The notes: generated from the sequence alone by a model not told the origin. Counted from the stretch's first letter, positions 51,242-62,197 are shown. The stretch: 64,000 bases of DNA from Phycisphaerales bacterium (GCA_014238965.1 JABAAC010000058.1:1-64000), one strand, 5' to 3'. Numbers and translations: made by a program.

Positions 51242-53356
51242 ATGGCACTAGATCTCACTACTCTTCGCAACATCGGCATCTGCGCTCATATCGACGCAGG
51301 CAAGACAACTGTCACCGAACGCATCCTGTACTACACGGGTAAGTCCTACAAGATGGGCGAGGTGCACGAAGGCACCGCCACCATGGACTTCCTCGAGGAA
51401 GAACAGGAACGTGGCATCACCATTCAGAGTGCCGCGACCACCTGCCCATGGGAAAAGGATGGCGTCACCTACACAGTGAATCTCATCGACACGCCCGGCC
51501 ACGTCGACTTCACCATCGAAGTGGAGCGATCGATGCGCGTCCTTGACGGCGCTGTGGCTGTCTTCGACGGCAAAGAAGGCGTCGAAGCCCAATCCGAGAC
51601 CGTTTGGCGACAGGCTGAGCGATACCGCGTGCCTCGCATGTGCTTCATCAACAAGATGGACAAAGTCGGCGCAGATTTCGAATTCTCTTTCAACTCCATC
51701 AAAGAGCGCCTTGGCGCCAACCCCATTCCCCTGCAGATTCCCATCGGCGCGGGCAATGAACTTGAAGGGCTTGTAGACCTGCTTGAAATGCGGGCCTACT
51801 ACTTCGACTCGGGCGAACTTGGCGCCGTCGTCACGGAAAAAGACATCCCCGACGACATGAAAGAAATGGCCGAACTCTGGCGACACGACATGATCGAACG
51901 CGCCGCTGAGATCGACGACGACCTTATGGAGAAGTTCATCGAAGATGAAGACTCTGTCACGACCGAAGAGGTCAAATCTGCAATTCGCAGAGGCACCATT
52001 AGCGAGGTCTGCACGCCTGTGCTCACCGGTGCGGCCCTGAAGAACATTGGTGTGCAGCGGCTGCTCAATGCCATCATTGACTTCCTACCGAATCCCACAG
52101 AAGTTCCCGACGTACATGGCACCGATCCAGAAGACGAAGATATCCAACTGGCCCGCACCGCCAGTCGAGACGCTTCCTTTTCAGCGCTCGTCTTCAAAGT
52201 CGTATCCGACACGCATGGTGATCTAACGTACGCCCGCGTCTACTCGGGCACGCTCGCCAAGGGCACACGCGTACTGAATCCGGTCAACGGCCGCAAGGAA
52301 AACATCTCACGGATCTATGAGATGCATGCCAAGGATCGCGAAGCAAAAGATGAAATTTACGCCGGACAAATCGTCGCACTCATCGGCCTGAAACACTCGA
52401 TCACCGGCGACACCTTGTGTGACCCCAATGATCCAATCGTGCTGGAACGCATGACGTTCCCTGATCCAGTGATCACCATGGCTATCGAACCCGTCACACA
52501 GGACGACAAAAAGAAGCTTGGCGAAGCGTTGACGACGCTGCATCGAGAAGACCCGTCGTTCCGCTCGCAATTCAACGACGAGACCGGGGAGACCATCATC
52601 TCGGGCATGGGCGAGTTACACCTAGAGATTGTTCGAAACAAGCTCGTTCGCGACATGAATATCAATGTCAACGTTGGAACACCACGTGTCTCCTACCGCG
52701 AGACAATCACGAACACCGCCGCTGATGTCCGTGGAAAATTCGCCAAACAAACCGGTGGCCGTGGTCAATTCGGCGACGTCGTCTTGACGGTTGAACCCTA
52801 TACCGCCGCGGAAGCCGAAGCCGATGAACTCAAGTTCAAAAACGGCATTTGCTTCGTTGATGACATCAGCCAAGGCGTGATTCCACGCGAGTACATTCCG
52901 TCGGTCGGCAACGGCTGTCGAAATGCTGCAACCTCAGGCATTCTCGGTGGCTACCCCATGGTGAACGTCAAGGTCACGCTGACCTATGGCTCGTACCACG
53001 AGGTGGACTCCAGCCAAATTGCCTTTGAACAAGCCGGTGCACTTGCCTATCGCCAAGCTTGCACCCAGGCCGGGCTTGCTCTTCTTGAGCCGATCATGAA
53101 GGTCACCATTCTCACGCCGGAAGAGTTCTTCGGCACCGTGTCTGGAGACCTCGCCAGTCGTCGCGGGCAAATCAGTGAATCTGAAATTCGCGGGAATGTC
53201 CGAGTGATTACCGCGGAAGTGCCTCTGTCAGAAATGTTCGGCTACACAACCGTGCTTCGTGGCATGACCCAAGGTCGTGCCAGTAGCTCGATGGAACCCG
53301 CTGAGTACCGCATCATGCCGCCGAACCTCTCCAAGGAAGTCCTCGCGGGCTCGTGA
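51242..53356 (+). CDS. fusA: Translation elongation factor G
   Basis: 704 residues from the ATG at 51242; an ATG at 51230 would add four residues, and neither has a Shine-Dalgarno. G1 is [18 protein letters not shown]2 [12 protein letters not shown]3 [17 protein letters not shown] and G4 [10 protein letters not shown]; domain IV/V landmarks include [30 protein letters not shown] and [22 protein letters not shown]. It moves tRNA and mRNA through the ribosome with GTP. It is not in a str operon: no ribosomal protein gene is adjacent, and ribD follows with a GTGA overlap. Confidence 0.97.
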   Translation: MALDLTTLRNIGICAHIDAGKTTVTERILYYTGKSYKMGEVHEGTATMDFLEEEQERGITIQSAATTCPWEKDGVTYTVNLIDTPGHVDFTIEVERSMRVLDGAVAVFDGKEGVEAQSETVWRQAERYRVPRMCFINKMDKVGADFEFSFNSIKERLGANPIPLQIPIGAGNELEGLVDLLEMRAYYFDSGELGAVVTEKDIPDDMKEMAELWRHDMIERAAEIDDDLMEKFIEDEDSVTTEEVKSAIRRGTISEVCTPVLTGAALKNIGVQRLLNAIIDFLPNPTEVPDVHGTDPEDEDIQLARTASRDASFSALVFKVVSDTHGDLTYARVYSGTLAKGTRVLNPVNGRKENISRIYEMHAKDREAKDEIYAGQIVALIGLKHSITGDTLCDPNDPIVLERMTFPDPVITMAIEPVTQDDKKKLGEALTTLHREDPSFRSQFNDETGETIISGMGELHLEIVRNKLVRDMNINVNVGTPRVSYRETITNTAADVRGKFAKQTGGRGQFGDVVLTVEPYTAAEAEADELKFKNGICFVDDISQGVIPREYIPSVGNGCRNAATSGILGGYPMVNVKVTLTYGSYHEVDSSQIAFEQAGALAYRQACTQAGLALLEPIMKVTILTPEEFFGTVSGDLASRRGQISESEIRGNVRVITAEVPLSEMFGYTTVLRGMTQGRASSSMEPAEYRIMPPNLSKEVLAGS

Positions 53357-54453
53357 GCACGATTGCGGACCGCCACTGGTTGAATCTGGCAGCTCGAGCT
53401 GCATCGCGTAGCCATGGCTTTGTCTCCCCCAACCCTCCGGTGGGCTGTGCGATTGTGTCTGTTCAGGGTCAGTTGATCGCGCTCGGGCGACATCGACGCT
53501 GTGGCGAGGCGCACGCAGAAGTCAATGCGTTGATGATTGCAGGCGACGCGGCCCGCAGCGGAACGGCCTTTGTCACGCTTGAGCCGTGCACGCACAGTGG
53601 CCGTACCGGCCCATGTACGCAAGCATTGATTGAAGCTGGCATCGCTCGCGTCGTCATCGGCGCTGCAGATCCAGCACCGCATGCACATGGTGGTGCAGAT
53701 GTCCTTCGAGGGGCGGGCATTGCTGTTGACCTCGTCGATCATCAACCATCTTTGGACTTAAGCGCGCCACACCGAAAGCGCCACCTCGATGGGCGCCCAT
53801 GGGTGCGATGCAAGTGGGCACAATCTCTCGATGGACATGTTGTGACCCGCACTGGTGAAAGTATGTGGATCAGCAACACGACATCGCGACGGCTAGTGCA
53901 CCGCGAACGTGGTCGCGTTGATGCTGTACTCACCGGCATTGGTACCGTGCTCGCCGATGATTGCCGATTAACCGTGCGAGATGTTCCAGCCCGCCGAACA
54001 CCAATGCGCGTTGTGATCGATCGAGACCTACAAACACCCACAGACTCAGCGCTCGTACAGACCATAGCGCAGGCACCGCTGATCCTTGTTGCGCGGCCTG
54101 ATGCAGAGGCCTCTCGCCGAGACGCCCTGGCCGCTGCGGGCGCACACATCTTGGACAGTCCGGCCCATACAGATGGGACCTTTGATTTGAAACAGGTGCT
54201 GCGCGAACTCTGGATGCGATTTGACGTGGGAGAGGTACTCGTTGAGTCCGGTCCACGCCTGATGCATTCGCTGATGGCTGCCCACCTGATTGATGAGTTA
54301 GCAGTGTTCATCGCCCCGCGTGTACTGGGCAAGGAAGATGCGATGCCAGGGTTCAAAGAGCTTGCTCCACCGAAACTCACAGATGGCAACGACATGCGAT
54401 TGATTGGCGTGCACCGACGCAATGGCGATCTGTTGCTTCGCTACATGTGCTGA
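53353..54453 (+). CDS. ribD: Bifunctional riboflavin biosynthesis deaminase/reductase
   Basis: 366 residues, with GTG start overlapping the fusA stop. The deaminase domain (about 1-145) has NPPVGCAIV, the zinc-site [15 protein letters not shown] and [17 protein letters not shown]. The reductase domain (about 150-366) has [61 protein letters not shown] and APRVLG. It performs the second and third steps from GTP to riboflavin. It converges on the DUF4340 gene with 28 bases between stops. Confidence 0.95.
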   Translation: MSTIADRHWLNLAARAASRSHGFVSPNPPVGCAIVSVQGQLIALGRHRRCGEAHAEVNALMIAGDAARSGTAFVTLEPCTHSGRTGPCTQALIEAGIARVVIGAADPAPHAHGGADVLRGAGIAVDLVDHQPSLDLSAPHRKRHLDGRPWVRCKWAQSLDGHVVTRTGESMWISNTTSRRLVHRERGRVDAVLTGIGTVLADDCRLTVRDVPARRTPMRVVIDRDLQTPTDSALVQTIAQAPLILVARPDAEASRRDALAAAGAHILDSPAHTDGTFDLKQVLRELWMRFDVGEVLVESGPRLMHSLMAAHLIDELAVFIAPRVLGKEDAMPGFKELAPPKLTDGNDMRLIGVHRRNGDLLLRYMC

Positions 54454-54481
54454 GCCCATAGAGGGCACAAGTGAACGCCGG

Positions 54482-55819
54482 CTAAAAGCCACCCAGTGGC
54501 AGCCAGGTCCCCTCAGGCAGAATGCGAATGACACTGTCGCCATTTTCAAGCCCCCACCGACCCCCACCCTGAGGCGTTACGGGTTCCTGCAGCACCCGAA
54601 CCGTATCTAGTGGTCGGCCGTCGTCCCCCTCGAGCACAACCGTGGCAACCTCTAATTCACTTGGATACTGGTCAACTAAGGTAATTTCTGGCGCCGACGT
54701 TGACAGGAGTGTCTCAAGCAACCCATCTACTGTGGCAGTATCGACGTGTGCGCCATCGCTGGACTGCCACGCATCCAAGTCTCGCATGAGTTGTATCGTT
54801 TCCCCCGCAGTCAAGATGCGAATCGAACGCACATCTACAGCAGCCACGCCCGAGCCGGTTCGATCGACCAATGCCACAGGATCCGCAAGCAACGAAGCGA
54901 CGGTTTCCTGATCGACTCGAACGATAGACGGTACACCCTCGATCATGGCATATCGATCGCCACTGGTGCCGCCCACGCGATCGCCGATCAGCAGTGTTGT
55001 CACATTAGATGCACGCCCACCGGCACGAGCCACTGCAATGCTCGCGATGGGCGGGGCCAATCCGAAGGCCGCGGGATCGGTGGGTTCATCAAGCAGCACA
55101 GATTGAAACCTCGCTCGAGCCAACTCACCTAGGTGCCCGGCAACACTGGGTGTATCAGCTCGCGTTTCAACTGGTGAAGCAAATCGCCATGTGCGTCCAG
55201 ATCGGTTCAAGCTGATTTGCTCACCATTGAGCAGCCACGCAACATGGTCTGCATCAGCATCGGTGCCCGGCAATAATCGCGCGTCGCGCCAAGCGCTGGG
55301 ATGCTCATGCAATGCCATGGCATGTACATCATCGTCCACAACGACTGCCTCCGCTGCATCGCCCAACCGCAACCACCCACGACCACCAATGCCGGTTCGG
55401 CCAAGATGAACATCGATGGTGGTACCGTCGCTGCTGCGAAGCACCAATCGCCCTAGATCACTGCCTGTGCCATCTGGAGCAACCAATCCAAGCACACCAG
55501 ATTGTGTTTCATCAAGCGCTACACTCGCGACGGCTCGCAAACTTCGCAGCAACTCGGGTAGTTCCAGTAACCGAGCAGCATCCATGCGATGCACAAATGG
55601 TGATTCCTGCCACCATGTCCCTGATTCATCACGTTGGAACGTCCATGTTGAATCACCCTGCTGCAATTCGATGAACGACAACGCGTCATCTTGCGGCACA
55701 TCAGGAACCGCTACTGCATCAATCGAGCCCGCCGTGCCCCCGCCGGTACGAGCAAGCAAGGCAACGATCAGACAGACCATTGCAATCACCCAAATGATGC
55801 CAGTGGTTCGTGTGCTCAT
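54482..55819 (-). CDS. DUF4340 domain protein
   Basis: 445 residues from the ATG at 55819, which overlaps the stop of the preceding fusion gene (ATGA). A single N-terminal membrane segment (about residues 7-24) is followed by repeated beta-rich blocks such as DDALSFIELQQGDSTWTFQ, TWRFASPVETRADTPSVAGHLGEL and AFGLAPPIASIAVAR, typical of DUF4340. Such proteins routinely follow GldG-like genes and are thought to be extracytoplasmic parts of the same ABC system; the cargo is unknown. Confidence 0.85.
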   Translation of the reverse strand: MSTRTTGIIWVIAMVCLIVALLARTGGGTAGSIDAVAVPDVPQDDALSFIELQQGDSTWTFQRDESGTWWQESPFVHRMDAARLLELPELLRSLRAVASVALDETQSGVLGLVAPDGTGSDLGRLVLRSSDGTTIDVHLGRTGIGGRGWLRLGDAAEAVVVDDDVHAMALHEHPSAWRDARLLPGTDADADHVAWLLNGEQISLNRSGRTWRFASPVETRADTPSVAGHLGELARARFQSVLLDEPTDPAAFGLAPPIASIAVARAGGRASNVTTLLIGDRVGGTSGDRYAMIEGVPSIVRVDQETVASLLADPVALVDRTGSGVAAVDVRSIRILTAGETIQLMRDLDAWQSSDGAHVDTATVDGLLETLLSTSAPEITLVDQYPSELEVATVVLEGDDGRPLDTVRVLQEPVTPQGGGRWGLENGDSVIRILPEGTWLPLGGF

Positions 55820-58587
55820 GCGTCTCGCCGTCCCATGTGGATGAACACGCCTGCCATAATGAGCCCACCAGGCAATACAAGTAACAACACCCAGCCCCAT
55901 GCGGTGTGTGATGCAACCCCAACTGCCCCCAGCCGAGCGACCTCCTGGCTTAATGGACCCGCGGCGATGCGATCATCCAACCCTGAAAGCCACGCCGTTC
56001 CGGCAAGCAACAACTCGTGATTGCCTGGATTTGACAGTGCAATACGTCCACCACCTGCCGATACCGCCGCATCAGCAATATTCGTTCGAAGCCAACTGCC
56101 GCTACCAATGGCGAGCACCCGTCCAAAGACACCCTCGCTATCGGTTGCTTGTGCTGCCACAACAACCGGCACGTCGCTTTGGGGTGCGGCCTCTGGATCG
56201 AACCGTGGCAACCGATGTGTGGGCACCGATGGGCCAAGCGTCAAGACCCGCCAATCGGGCTCAATCCAAATGCCCTCTGCTGGCCTTTGCGTGCCCAGAG
56301 CGACAACCTGCACACCGCTGGGCACGCTGGTGCTCGCTGCAAGCGGCACGGTCATAGGCAACAAGAGATCTTGGCCGTGCAACGCAGCGGCTACAGCATG
56401 GTCTGCTGGGAAGTCGGCAAGATTCATTGCCGTCGACAGCGCCCCACGACCATCCGTTGAGGGCATCGACCGTAGTAGAACCTTGCCAGTGTCAGCCTTG
56501 ATGCCCACATCACCAAGCAGCGCCGCCCACGGATCAACCTGTCCGTACCGCGGCATCAATGATGGGTTGAGATTGACCATGACACCCTCGCCTCGGCCAA
56601 TCAAGGTGCGTGCTGCCTGCACAAGCGCTGTCTCTTGGGGCGTGGGCTTTAAGCCTCCACTACGCATCGGTGGCACAATGACCCACGCCGTAGGGCCCAC
56701 GGCCCAAGGCTCAGGCTCGCGACCTTCACTTGGCCGCCATTCCTGCACCTGAACCCGGGACGCTGCGAGCATCGCCGCTGGCCCAGACACATCAGACTTC
56801 GACTTGCCATCGAGTACAGAGCCAGACTCGGCATGGACAAAGACAACCCGTGGTGTAATGCCATCACGGATAGAACGGATCGCCGCAGCAAGGACTTGAT
56901 CGCCTCGGAACCGCTGGTCGATAGCGATGCCACCGATAGCCTCACCCAATGCCGATGGCAGAAGCTGCGCAGCAGGAACCACCACGGCCCCATCAGGGCC
57001 AATCACGACAGCCGCCTCGCCCTGGGCAAGCAATGCACCCATCGAATCAAGATCTGATGGGGGAAGTCGGCCCAAGCCGTCCGCTGCCTGCGCCAACTCC
57101 AATGCATGCGCCCGCCAGCTGCCAGACTCAACTGGGGCTCTCTTGTCAAGGCTGCCTTCATCGAGCATTGCAAGCATGCGGCCTGTGGCGTCGAGTTCCT
57201 CAGCCCACTGCCCGAGCGCCTGCTGCAGAATTGACAATGCCGCACCTCGATCCGCCAATGGGTGCGTCGCGGAGGCGATCCTCGCTGTGGCAACCGCGTC
57301 GACCAACCGCCCCCCTTCAGCACCCAGCAGCGCTAATGCCGCAGCGCGAGATCGCAACGCTTCACGCAGACTGTCATCCTCAACAGTTGCTGCACGCTGG
57401 CGAAGTGATGCTGCTGCCGACTGCGCAAAGAGCACCAAATTCTGAAGTGCGTCTTCACCCTGATCGAGCGCAGCGTCCCACGAGACGGTCTCTTTACTGA
57501 GCCGTAGCCGAAGTGCTTCCAGCAACCCTTCAAACGCGAGAATCGCCTTGGGGTCAGTTGGATCGATACGTTCAACCCTCAATCCATCTGCAACTGCGGC
57601 ATACCGATCGAGCACTTCATCGACCTGCTGCAGCAAGGCGGGATCAGCCCGATCCTCAACGAGTAATACGGCAATACGCCAGTCGCCCTCCAAGTCATTG
57701 AGCAACGCCGACGTTCGCGGGCTGAGCGAGTACCGCCTCGATTTGGTCGCATCGACGCGCAGTTGCAGCCACGGTGCCCCTGCCAAGGCGACGAGGGACA
57801 CAGCAAGCACACAGACGCCCCCTAAGGCGGCCAGATCGACACGACGCCGGCCTGGGACAGCAAAGAGCGTTGCTCCAATCAGAAAGAACGCCGTTAGGGA
57901 GAGGAAGTACACAACATTGGCCGTATCGAACAAGCCCAGCGTGAACGCCTGCAGTCGACGTACCGGATCAATGTCAGCAAGTACAGGGCCCCACTGTGGC
58001 GCAATGATCGATGGCAGCGCCATCTCCAAGACCACGACAGCCAGTACCCAACTCAGCGCCGTAATGAGAAACGCGGTTGTGGCCCCATTGGTTAGCGAAC
58101 TGGCAAGCAAGCCGCTGGACATGACTGCAACAGACAGCAAATACACGCCAACAACACCACAGAGCACCTCGCCCAGATCCGGTCGGCCATGGAGTTCCAG
58201 CAGCATCACCTGTGGAATTGTTGGCACCAGCAGCATCAGCAGTGCGATGATGGCTGCACCGACAAACTTTGCAGCTACCAACGTCCAGGCGGGGACAGGC
58301 CCCGCGCACAGCAACTCCCACGTGCCGCGGCGGCGCTCTTCGCCAATGGCCGCCATAGTCACTGCTGGTGCGGCGAGCATCATGAAGATTGCGTCAAACT
58401 CCAAAACAAACCGGAGCGATGCCGGTCGGCCCGACTGAAACACCCCCATCAGAAAAACAAGCCCTGACCCAAATGCGAACATCGCCAACACAACCCAACC
58501 CGATGGGGACAGCAAGAATGCCCGGACCTCGCGATGAACGAGCGCCCCAAAAGCTGGCCACAGTGGTGGAGCCTTCATCAGGCTCAT
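55816..58587 (-). CDS. GldF-GldG fusion: ABC-2 permease plus auxiliary transport domain
   Basis: 923 residues. The first 240 residues form an ABC-2 permease with six membrane segments (GALVHREVRAFLLSPSGWVV; EERRRGTWELLCAGPV is the usual cytoplasmic motif), as in GldF. Another helix (about 250-272) leads to a long extracytoplasmic domain (about 275-890) starting LRVDATKSRRYSLSPRT, as in GldG/ABC_transp_aux, and a last helix near 895-915 precedes HMGRRDA. In Flavobacteria GldF and GldG are separate. An extra Ala-rich helical insert (about 370-520) is present. Both neighbours overlap by four bases. Function: export or surface machinery of unknown cargo. Confidence 0.88.
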   Translation of the reverse strand: MSLMKAPPLWPAFGALVHREVRAFLLSPSGWVVLAMFAFGSGLVFLMGVFQSGRPASLRFVLEFDAIFMMLAAPAVTMAAIGEERRRGTWELLCAGPVPAWTLVAAKFVGAAIIALLMLLVPTIPQVMLLELHGRPDLGEVLCGVVGVYLLSVAVMSSGLLASSLTNGATTAFLITALSWVLAVVVLEMALPSIIAPQWGPVLADIDPVRRLQAFTLGLFDTANVVYFLSLTAFFLIGATLFAVPGRRRVDLAALGGVCVLAVSLVALAGAPWLQLRVDATKSRRYSLSPRTSALLNDLEGDWRIAVLLVEDRADPALLQQVDEVLDRYAAVADGLRVERIDPTDPKAILAFEGLLEALRLRLSKETVSWDAALDQGEDALQNLVLFAQSAAASLRQRAATVEDDSLREALRSRAAALALLGAEGGRLVDAVATARIASATHPLADRGAALSILQQALGQWAEELDATGRMLAMLDEGSLDKRAPVESGSWRAHALELAQAADGLGRLPPSDLDSMGALLAQGEAAVVIGPDGAVVVPAAQLLPSALGEAIGGIAIDQRFRGDQVLAAAIRSIRDGITPRVVFVHAESGSVLDGKSKSDVSGPAAMLAASRVQVQEWRPSEGREPEPWAVGPTAWVIVPPMRSGGLKPTPQETALVQAARTLIGRGEGVMVNLNPSLMPRYGQVDPWAALLGDVGIKADTGKVLLRSMPSTDGRGALSTAMNLADFPADHAVAAALHGQDLLLPMTVPLAASTSVPSGVQVVALGTQRPAEGIWIEPDWRVLTLGPSVPTHRLPRFDPEAAPQSDVPVVVAAQATDSEGVFGRVLAIGSGSWLRTNIADAAVSAGGGRIALSNPGNHELLLAGTAWLSGLDDRIAAGPLSQEVARLGAVGVASHTAWGWVLLLVLPGGLIMAGVFIHMGRRDA

Positions 58588-59501
58588 GGCTGGGCTCTAT
58601 TCAGATGGTGGTCAATGAGGGTGTCAATCGTGCCATGCTCCGGTCCAAGTTCTCGCCACTGTAGATGGGCATCGGCCACCGCAGAAGCGATGACGCTGCG
58701 AAGGTCTTCCGAGGCATCTGTTGGTGTGATACTCGTGCGGTGCCAACCATCCTGGAGCACCTGCGTGGCAAGGCTCGCGATGCCCGGAACGTTGGCAAGC
58801 GCATTGGCTGGGTCAGCGTGGGTCTCCAGTGCGATACGCCCACGTGATGCTGCCTGCTGTAAGTCATCGACCGCCCCAGCTGCCTGCACGCGACCACCCG
58901 AAAGCAGAATGAGGTCGTCACACATTGCTGCTGCATCGGCGACTTGATGCGTCGACAAAATGACAGCCCGGTCCTGGGCAAGGTCTCGAATGAGCGTTCG
59001 AAAGGCACGCTGTTGAAGCGGGTCTAGGCCAGTTCCTGGTTCATCCAGAATGAGTACCGCAGGGTTATGCACGATGGCAGCGGCAAGCGCCACGCGTTGG
59101 CGAAAGCCCCGCGACAGGCGGCCGATGATGCGGCGACGGACGCTGGAGAGGTCACACCGCTCAATTGCTCCCTCGACGGAAGCAGCGGGCACGCCGTAGA
59201 GCCGGGTGCGAAGTGTGAGCCATTGATCAACCCGCAGTTCGTCCCAAGCTGGTGCTGCATCGGGCAACCAGCCCAAGGCAGATCGAGCAACGCGGCCATG
59301 GGTCACTAGGTCGAGGCCGTCAAGGGTCACGGTGCCCGCATCAGGCCGAAGCACCCCACAAAGCATCCGGAGCGTGGTTGTTTTGCCCGCCCCATTGGGA
59401 CCAAGCATCCCCGTGACCCGCCCTTTGAGGGCAGTCACCGAGACCCCATCAACTGCCAGAAGCGTGCCGAATCGCCTTGTCAGGTCATGTGCTTGAAGCA
59501 T
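58584..59501 (-). CDS. ABC transporter ATP-binding protein (GldA-like)
   Basis: 305 residues. Walker A GPNGAGKTTTLRMLCG, Q-loop region DAAPAWDELRVDQWL, signature LSRGFRQRVALAAA (LSxGx in degenerate form), Walker B VLILDEPGTGLDP and H-loop ILSTHQVADA are all present, so it is probably an active ATPase. A C-terminal tail of about 90 residues follows, as in ABC-2 export ATPases. Its TGA overlaps the ATG of the permease fusion. It is divergent from the GAF-receiver gene, 128 bases apart. Confidence 0.93.
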   Translation of the reverse strand: MLQAHDLTRRFGTLLAVDGVSVTALKGRVTGMLGPNGAGKTTTLRMLCGVLRPDAGTVTLDGLDLVTHGRVARSALGWLPDAAPAWDELRVDQWLTLRTRLYGVPAASVEGAIERCDLSSVRRRIIGRLSRGFRQRVALAAAIVHNPAVLILDEPGTGLDPLQQRAFRTLIRDLAQDRAVILSTHQVADAAAMCDDLILLSGGRVQAAGAVDDLQQAASRGRIALETHADPANALANVPGIASLATQVLQDGWHRTSITPTDASEDLRSVIASAVADAHLQWRELGPEHGTIDTLIDHHLNRAQP

Positions 59502-59629
59502 CAGCCGGTCACCGTACCGCCCAGAGGCCGGCGGGTCGAATGGACTGAACCTTCAGGCCTTCAAAGAACTGCTTGCCGCTGGCGAACAAGGGTGTACTCT
59601 TCCGATGGGAGGCTTGGAGGACTTTTTCC

Positions 59630-61174
59630 ATGAATCGGAAGAAGCCGAGCATCTTTGTGGTCGTTCCCCCCGCCTTGGCGGGCGGTGATCGCTGCGACGA
59701 CCCGGAACTGCTCACCGCTGTGACCACCCTTGCTGAAGCCCTCAAGCGATGTGGCCCAGCTGATGCCATTGCCGACGCTGGAGCGTCAATGCTGCTGCGT
59801 GGGCTTGGCACAGCTGCTGCCGTGGTCGGAGCCGACGGAACTATTGCCTGGAGCGACGATCGATTCGATGCACTGCCAACGTCGGTACAGGAAGCCTGCT
59901 GCATCAAGGTTGCAGATCGCGGCTCCCCGCGTATTCGATTCGAGCTAGAAGACCGGTTGTGGGAATTACACGTAGCGCCCCTAGAGGGCAATGGCATTGG
60001 CATTCTGCTCGTGGACGCCACGACTGCCGGTGAGCGTATTCATCGCCGGGCGGCGATCGATGCATCAGGACTCTCACTGCTTCGACTCGATCGTCGTGCC
60101 ATTGCCGAACTCTCGGTAGCCGATCGGCTTCGTCAATTGGAAGCGGCTATTCGTGAGGCGGTACATGCCAACCTTGACTTCGATCACTTTGAGATTCGAT
60201 TGCTCTCGCCAGACTCAAACCGGTTGGACTTAGTCATCTCCGAATCGCTTTCACCAATGCGCATCGGGGAAGTGCTGTACGCCGAAGAAACGGGCAATGG
60301 CATCAGTGGCTGGGTCGCAGCGACGGGTCGCCCATACCTCTGTCTCGACGTGCGAACGGATCCGCTGTATCGAGAGGGCCTCGATGAAGCTTGCACCTCG
60401 TTGACCATTCCCTTGAAGGTCAACGAACGTGTCATCGGCGTCTTCAATATCGAGTGCGACACGCTCGGTGTACTGGATGAAGTCGACTTAGAAATGGCAA
60501 TCCGCTTCGGCGAGTACGTAGCAAGTGTGCTGCACTTGCTTGACCTTTTGGTCGTCGAACGCATTACAACAAGCGAGCAGACCGGGCGCCGCTTAGCTGA
60601 GTCGATGGAGACACCGCTAAACGACTTAGAGGCTCTCGCTGCAGCGCTGGATTCAAGTGGCCACGACCAACGCGCTGCCGAACTGCGTGCGACAATGGAC
60701 AACATTCGTAAGGGTATTGAGCAGTGCGCCTCAGGGCCGCGAAGTGTCATTGATGCGGAGCAAGAATTGCGGACGCTTGAAGCCGACGAAATGCTCATTG
60801 GCCGAACAGTGGCCATTGTGGAAGATGAACCGCGCATTCGCGACGAAGTGACGCGCATCCTTGGCCAACTTGGCTGCCGCGTGGCGAGTTTCCCCGGCGG
60901 CCAGGCGTTTTTCAACCAACTCAACCGTGGGCTCGAACCGGATTTGGTGATCAGCGACATCCGGCTGGGCGATGCCAGCGGCTACGAAGTATTGACCGCT
61001 GCTCGCGATGCGAATGCCGATGTCCCGGTGTTGCTCATGACTGGCTTTGGGTACGACCCAAATCACACGATTGTCCGTGCGAGCGCTGAAGGCGTGCAGG
61101 GCGTGCTGCTCAAACCCTTCCGTGTTGGACAACTCGTCGATGCTGTTCGTGGTGCACTAGGCGTCAAGGTGTAA
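59630..61174 (+). CDS. GAF and response-regulator receiver protein
   Basis: 514 residues from the ATG at 59630, with GGAGG ten bases upstream. An N-terminal region (about 25-150) includes a PAS-like part (LGTAAAVVGADGTIAWSDDRFDALP). A GAF domain (about 165-325) has GNGISGWVAATGRPYLCLDVRTDP and TSLTIPLKVNERVIGVFNIE. A helical segment (about 330-390) lacks the HisKA histidine motif. The C-terminal receiver (about 395-514) starts TVAIVEDEPRIRDEVT, with the phospho-acceptor Asp in LVISDIRLGD and Lys in GVLLKPFRV. There is no kinase or output domain. It overlaps prmC tail to tail by 18 bases. Confidence 0.85.
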   Translation: MNRKKPSIFVVVPPALAGGDRCDDPELLTAVTTLAEALKRCGPADAIADAGASMLLRGLGTAAAVVGADGTIAWSDDRFDALPTSVQEACCIKVADRGSPRIRFELEDRLWELHVAPLEGNGIGILLVDATTAGERIHRRAAIDASGLSLLRLDRRAIAELSVADRLRQLEAAIREAVHANLDFDHFEIRLLSPDSNRLDLVISESLSPMRIGEVLYAEETGNGISGWVAATGRPYLCLDVRTDPLYREGLDEACTSLTIPLKVNERVIGVFNIECDTLGVLDEVDLEMAIRFGEYVASVLHLLDLLVVERITTSEQTGRRLAESMETPLNDLEALAAALDSSGHDQRAAELRATMDNIRKGIEQCASGPRSVIDAEQELRTLEADEMLIGRTVAIVEDEPRIRDEVTRILGQLGCRVASFPGGQAFFNQLNRGLEPDLVISDIRLGDASGYEVLTAARDANADVPVLLMTGFGYDPNHTIVRASAEGVQGVLLKPFRVGQLVDAVRGALGVKV

Positions 61175-62098
61175 CGAGGGAGGGGTGTTCGTCGCCATTT
61201 CCGCAAGCACAATTCGCTCATCGCCCCAAGCATCGCGCAGTACCCGAGCATTGACCAGCCCCGCCTGAGTACATAACTGGGCAGCCTTGTGCACATGCCA
61301 ATCGTCGACTTCCATGGCAAGCAACCCGCCTGGGTGCAAACGACCAGGCGCTTGGGCAACCAATCGGCGCACAACATCAAGACCATCGATCCCACCACGC
61401 AGGGCCAGCGATGGCTCGTGAGCTTGAACGGTGCTTGCAAGGGCCTCAAATCGTTCATCACTGATATAGGGCGGGTTTGAAACAATGATGTGCACGTCGT
61501 TCTCAAGAGGACCAAGCAGGTCACCCTCTACACATGTAAGGCGATGGGATACATCGTGCTGTGTCACGTTGTCCATCGCAACTGCAAGCGCCGAGTCGCT
61601 GCAATCCACCGCCAGCACCTTGGCAGTGGGCAATTCCAGGGCCAACGTGATGGCGATGCACCCAGAGCCAGTGCCGATGTCAGCGATGGTCAGTGGCTCG
61701 GGACGGTCCTGAGGGTCGATGCCTCGCACCCATGTCAGCACGGCCCGCACAAGCGACTCCGTAGAGTCACGCGGCACAAGCACACTGGCGTTCACTTGAA
61801 AGTCACGCAGCATGAAACCACTTCTTCCAAGAAGTTGTTGCAATGGCTCCCCCGCCGTTGCCCGAGTAACCAGGGCACGCAACGTCTCTCGCTGGGAATT
61901 GGTTGTAGGCCGATCGGGATGAGTAAAGAGGTCCATTACATCGCAGCCAATGGATTCAGCCACGAGGTGTCGAGCCACGACCTTTGGTGCGTCGATGGCC
62001 TTGTCCGTCAGATGCCCCTCAATCCACGCCAGCAATAATCGTGTTGTCCACGTTTCCCTTGCGAGCGTATCTTTGGAGGCTTGGGCCATGGTGTGCAT
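61157..62098 (-). CDS. prmC: Peptide chain release factor N5-glutamine methyltransferase
   Basis: 313 residues (an ATG three codons inside is an alternative). The N-terminal helical substrate-binding part is followed by GRSGFMLRDFQVNASVLVPRDSTE, the SAM motif TIADIGTGSGCIAITLALELP and the active site IIVSNPPYISDERFEAL, where NPPY binds the glutamine amide. HEPSLALRGGIDGLDVVRRL is also typical. It methylates the GGQ glutamine of RF1 and RF2. It reads toward the GAF-receiver gene and is divergent from putA. Confidence 0.95.
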   Translation of the reverse strand: MHTMAQASKDTLARETWTTRLLLAWIEGHLTDKAIDAPKVVARHLVAESIGCDVMDLFTHPDRPTTNSQRETLRALVTRATAGEPLQQLLGRSGFMLRDFQVNASVLVPRDSTESLVRAVLTWVRGIDPQDRPEPLTIADIGTGSGCIAITLALELPTAKVLAVDCSDSALAVAMDNVTQHDVSHRLTCVEGDLLGPLENDVHIIVSNPPYISDERFEALASTVQAHEPSLALRGGIDGLDVVRRLVAQAPGRLHPGGLLAMEVDDWHVHKAAQLCTQAGLVNARVLRDAWGDERIVLAEMATNTPPSLHLDA

Positions 62099-62197
62099 GG
62101 TAGACGCGAACGCCGTGAGTCAATTCACACAGGCCCACGAAAGTCGCGATGGGGCCCTGCCATGGCCTACGTTGCAGCCTTGACAGCCCGCTGGGCA

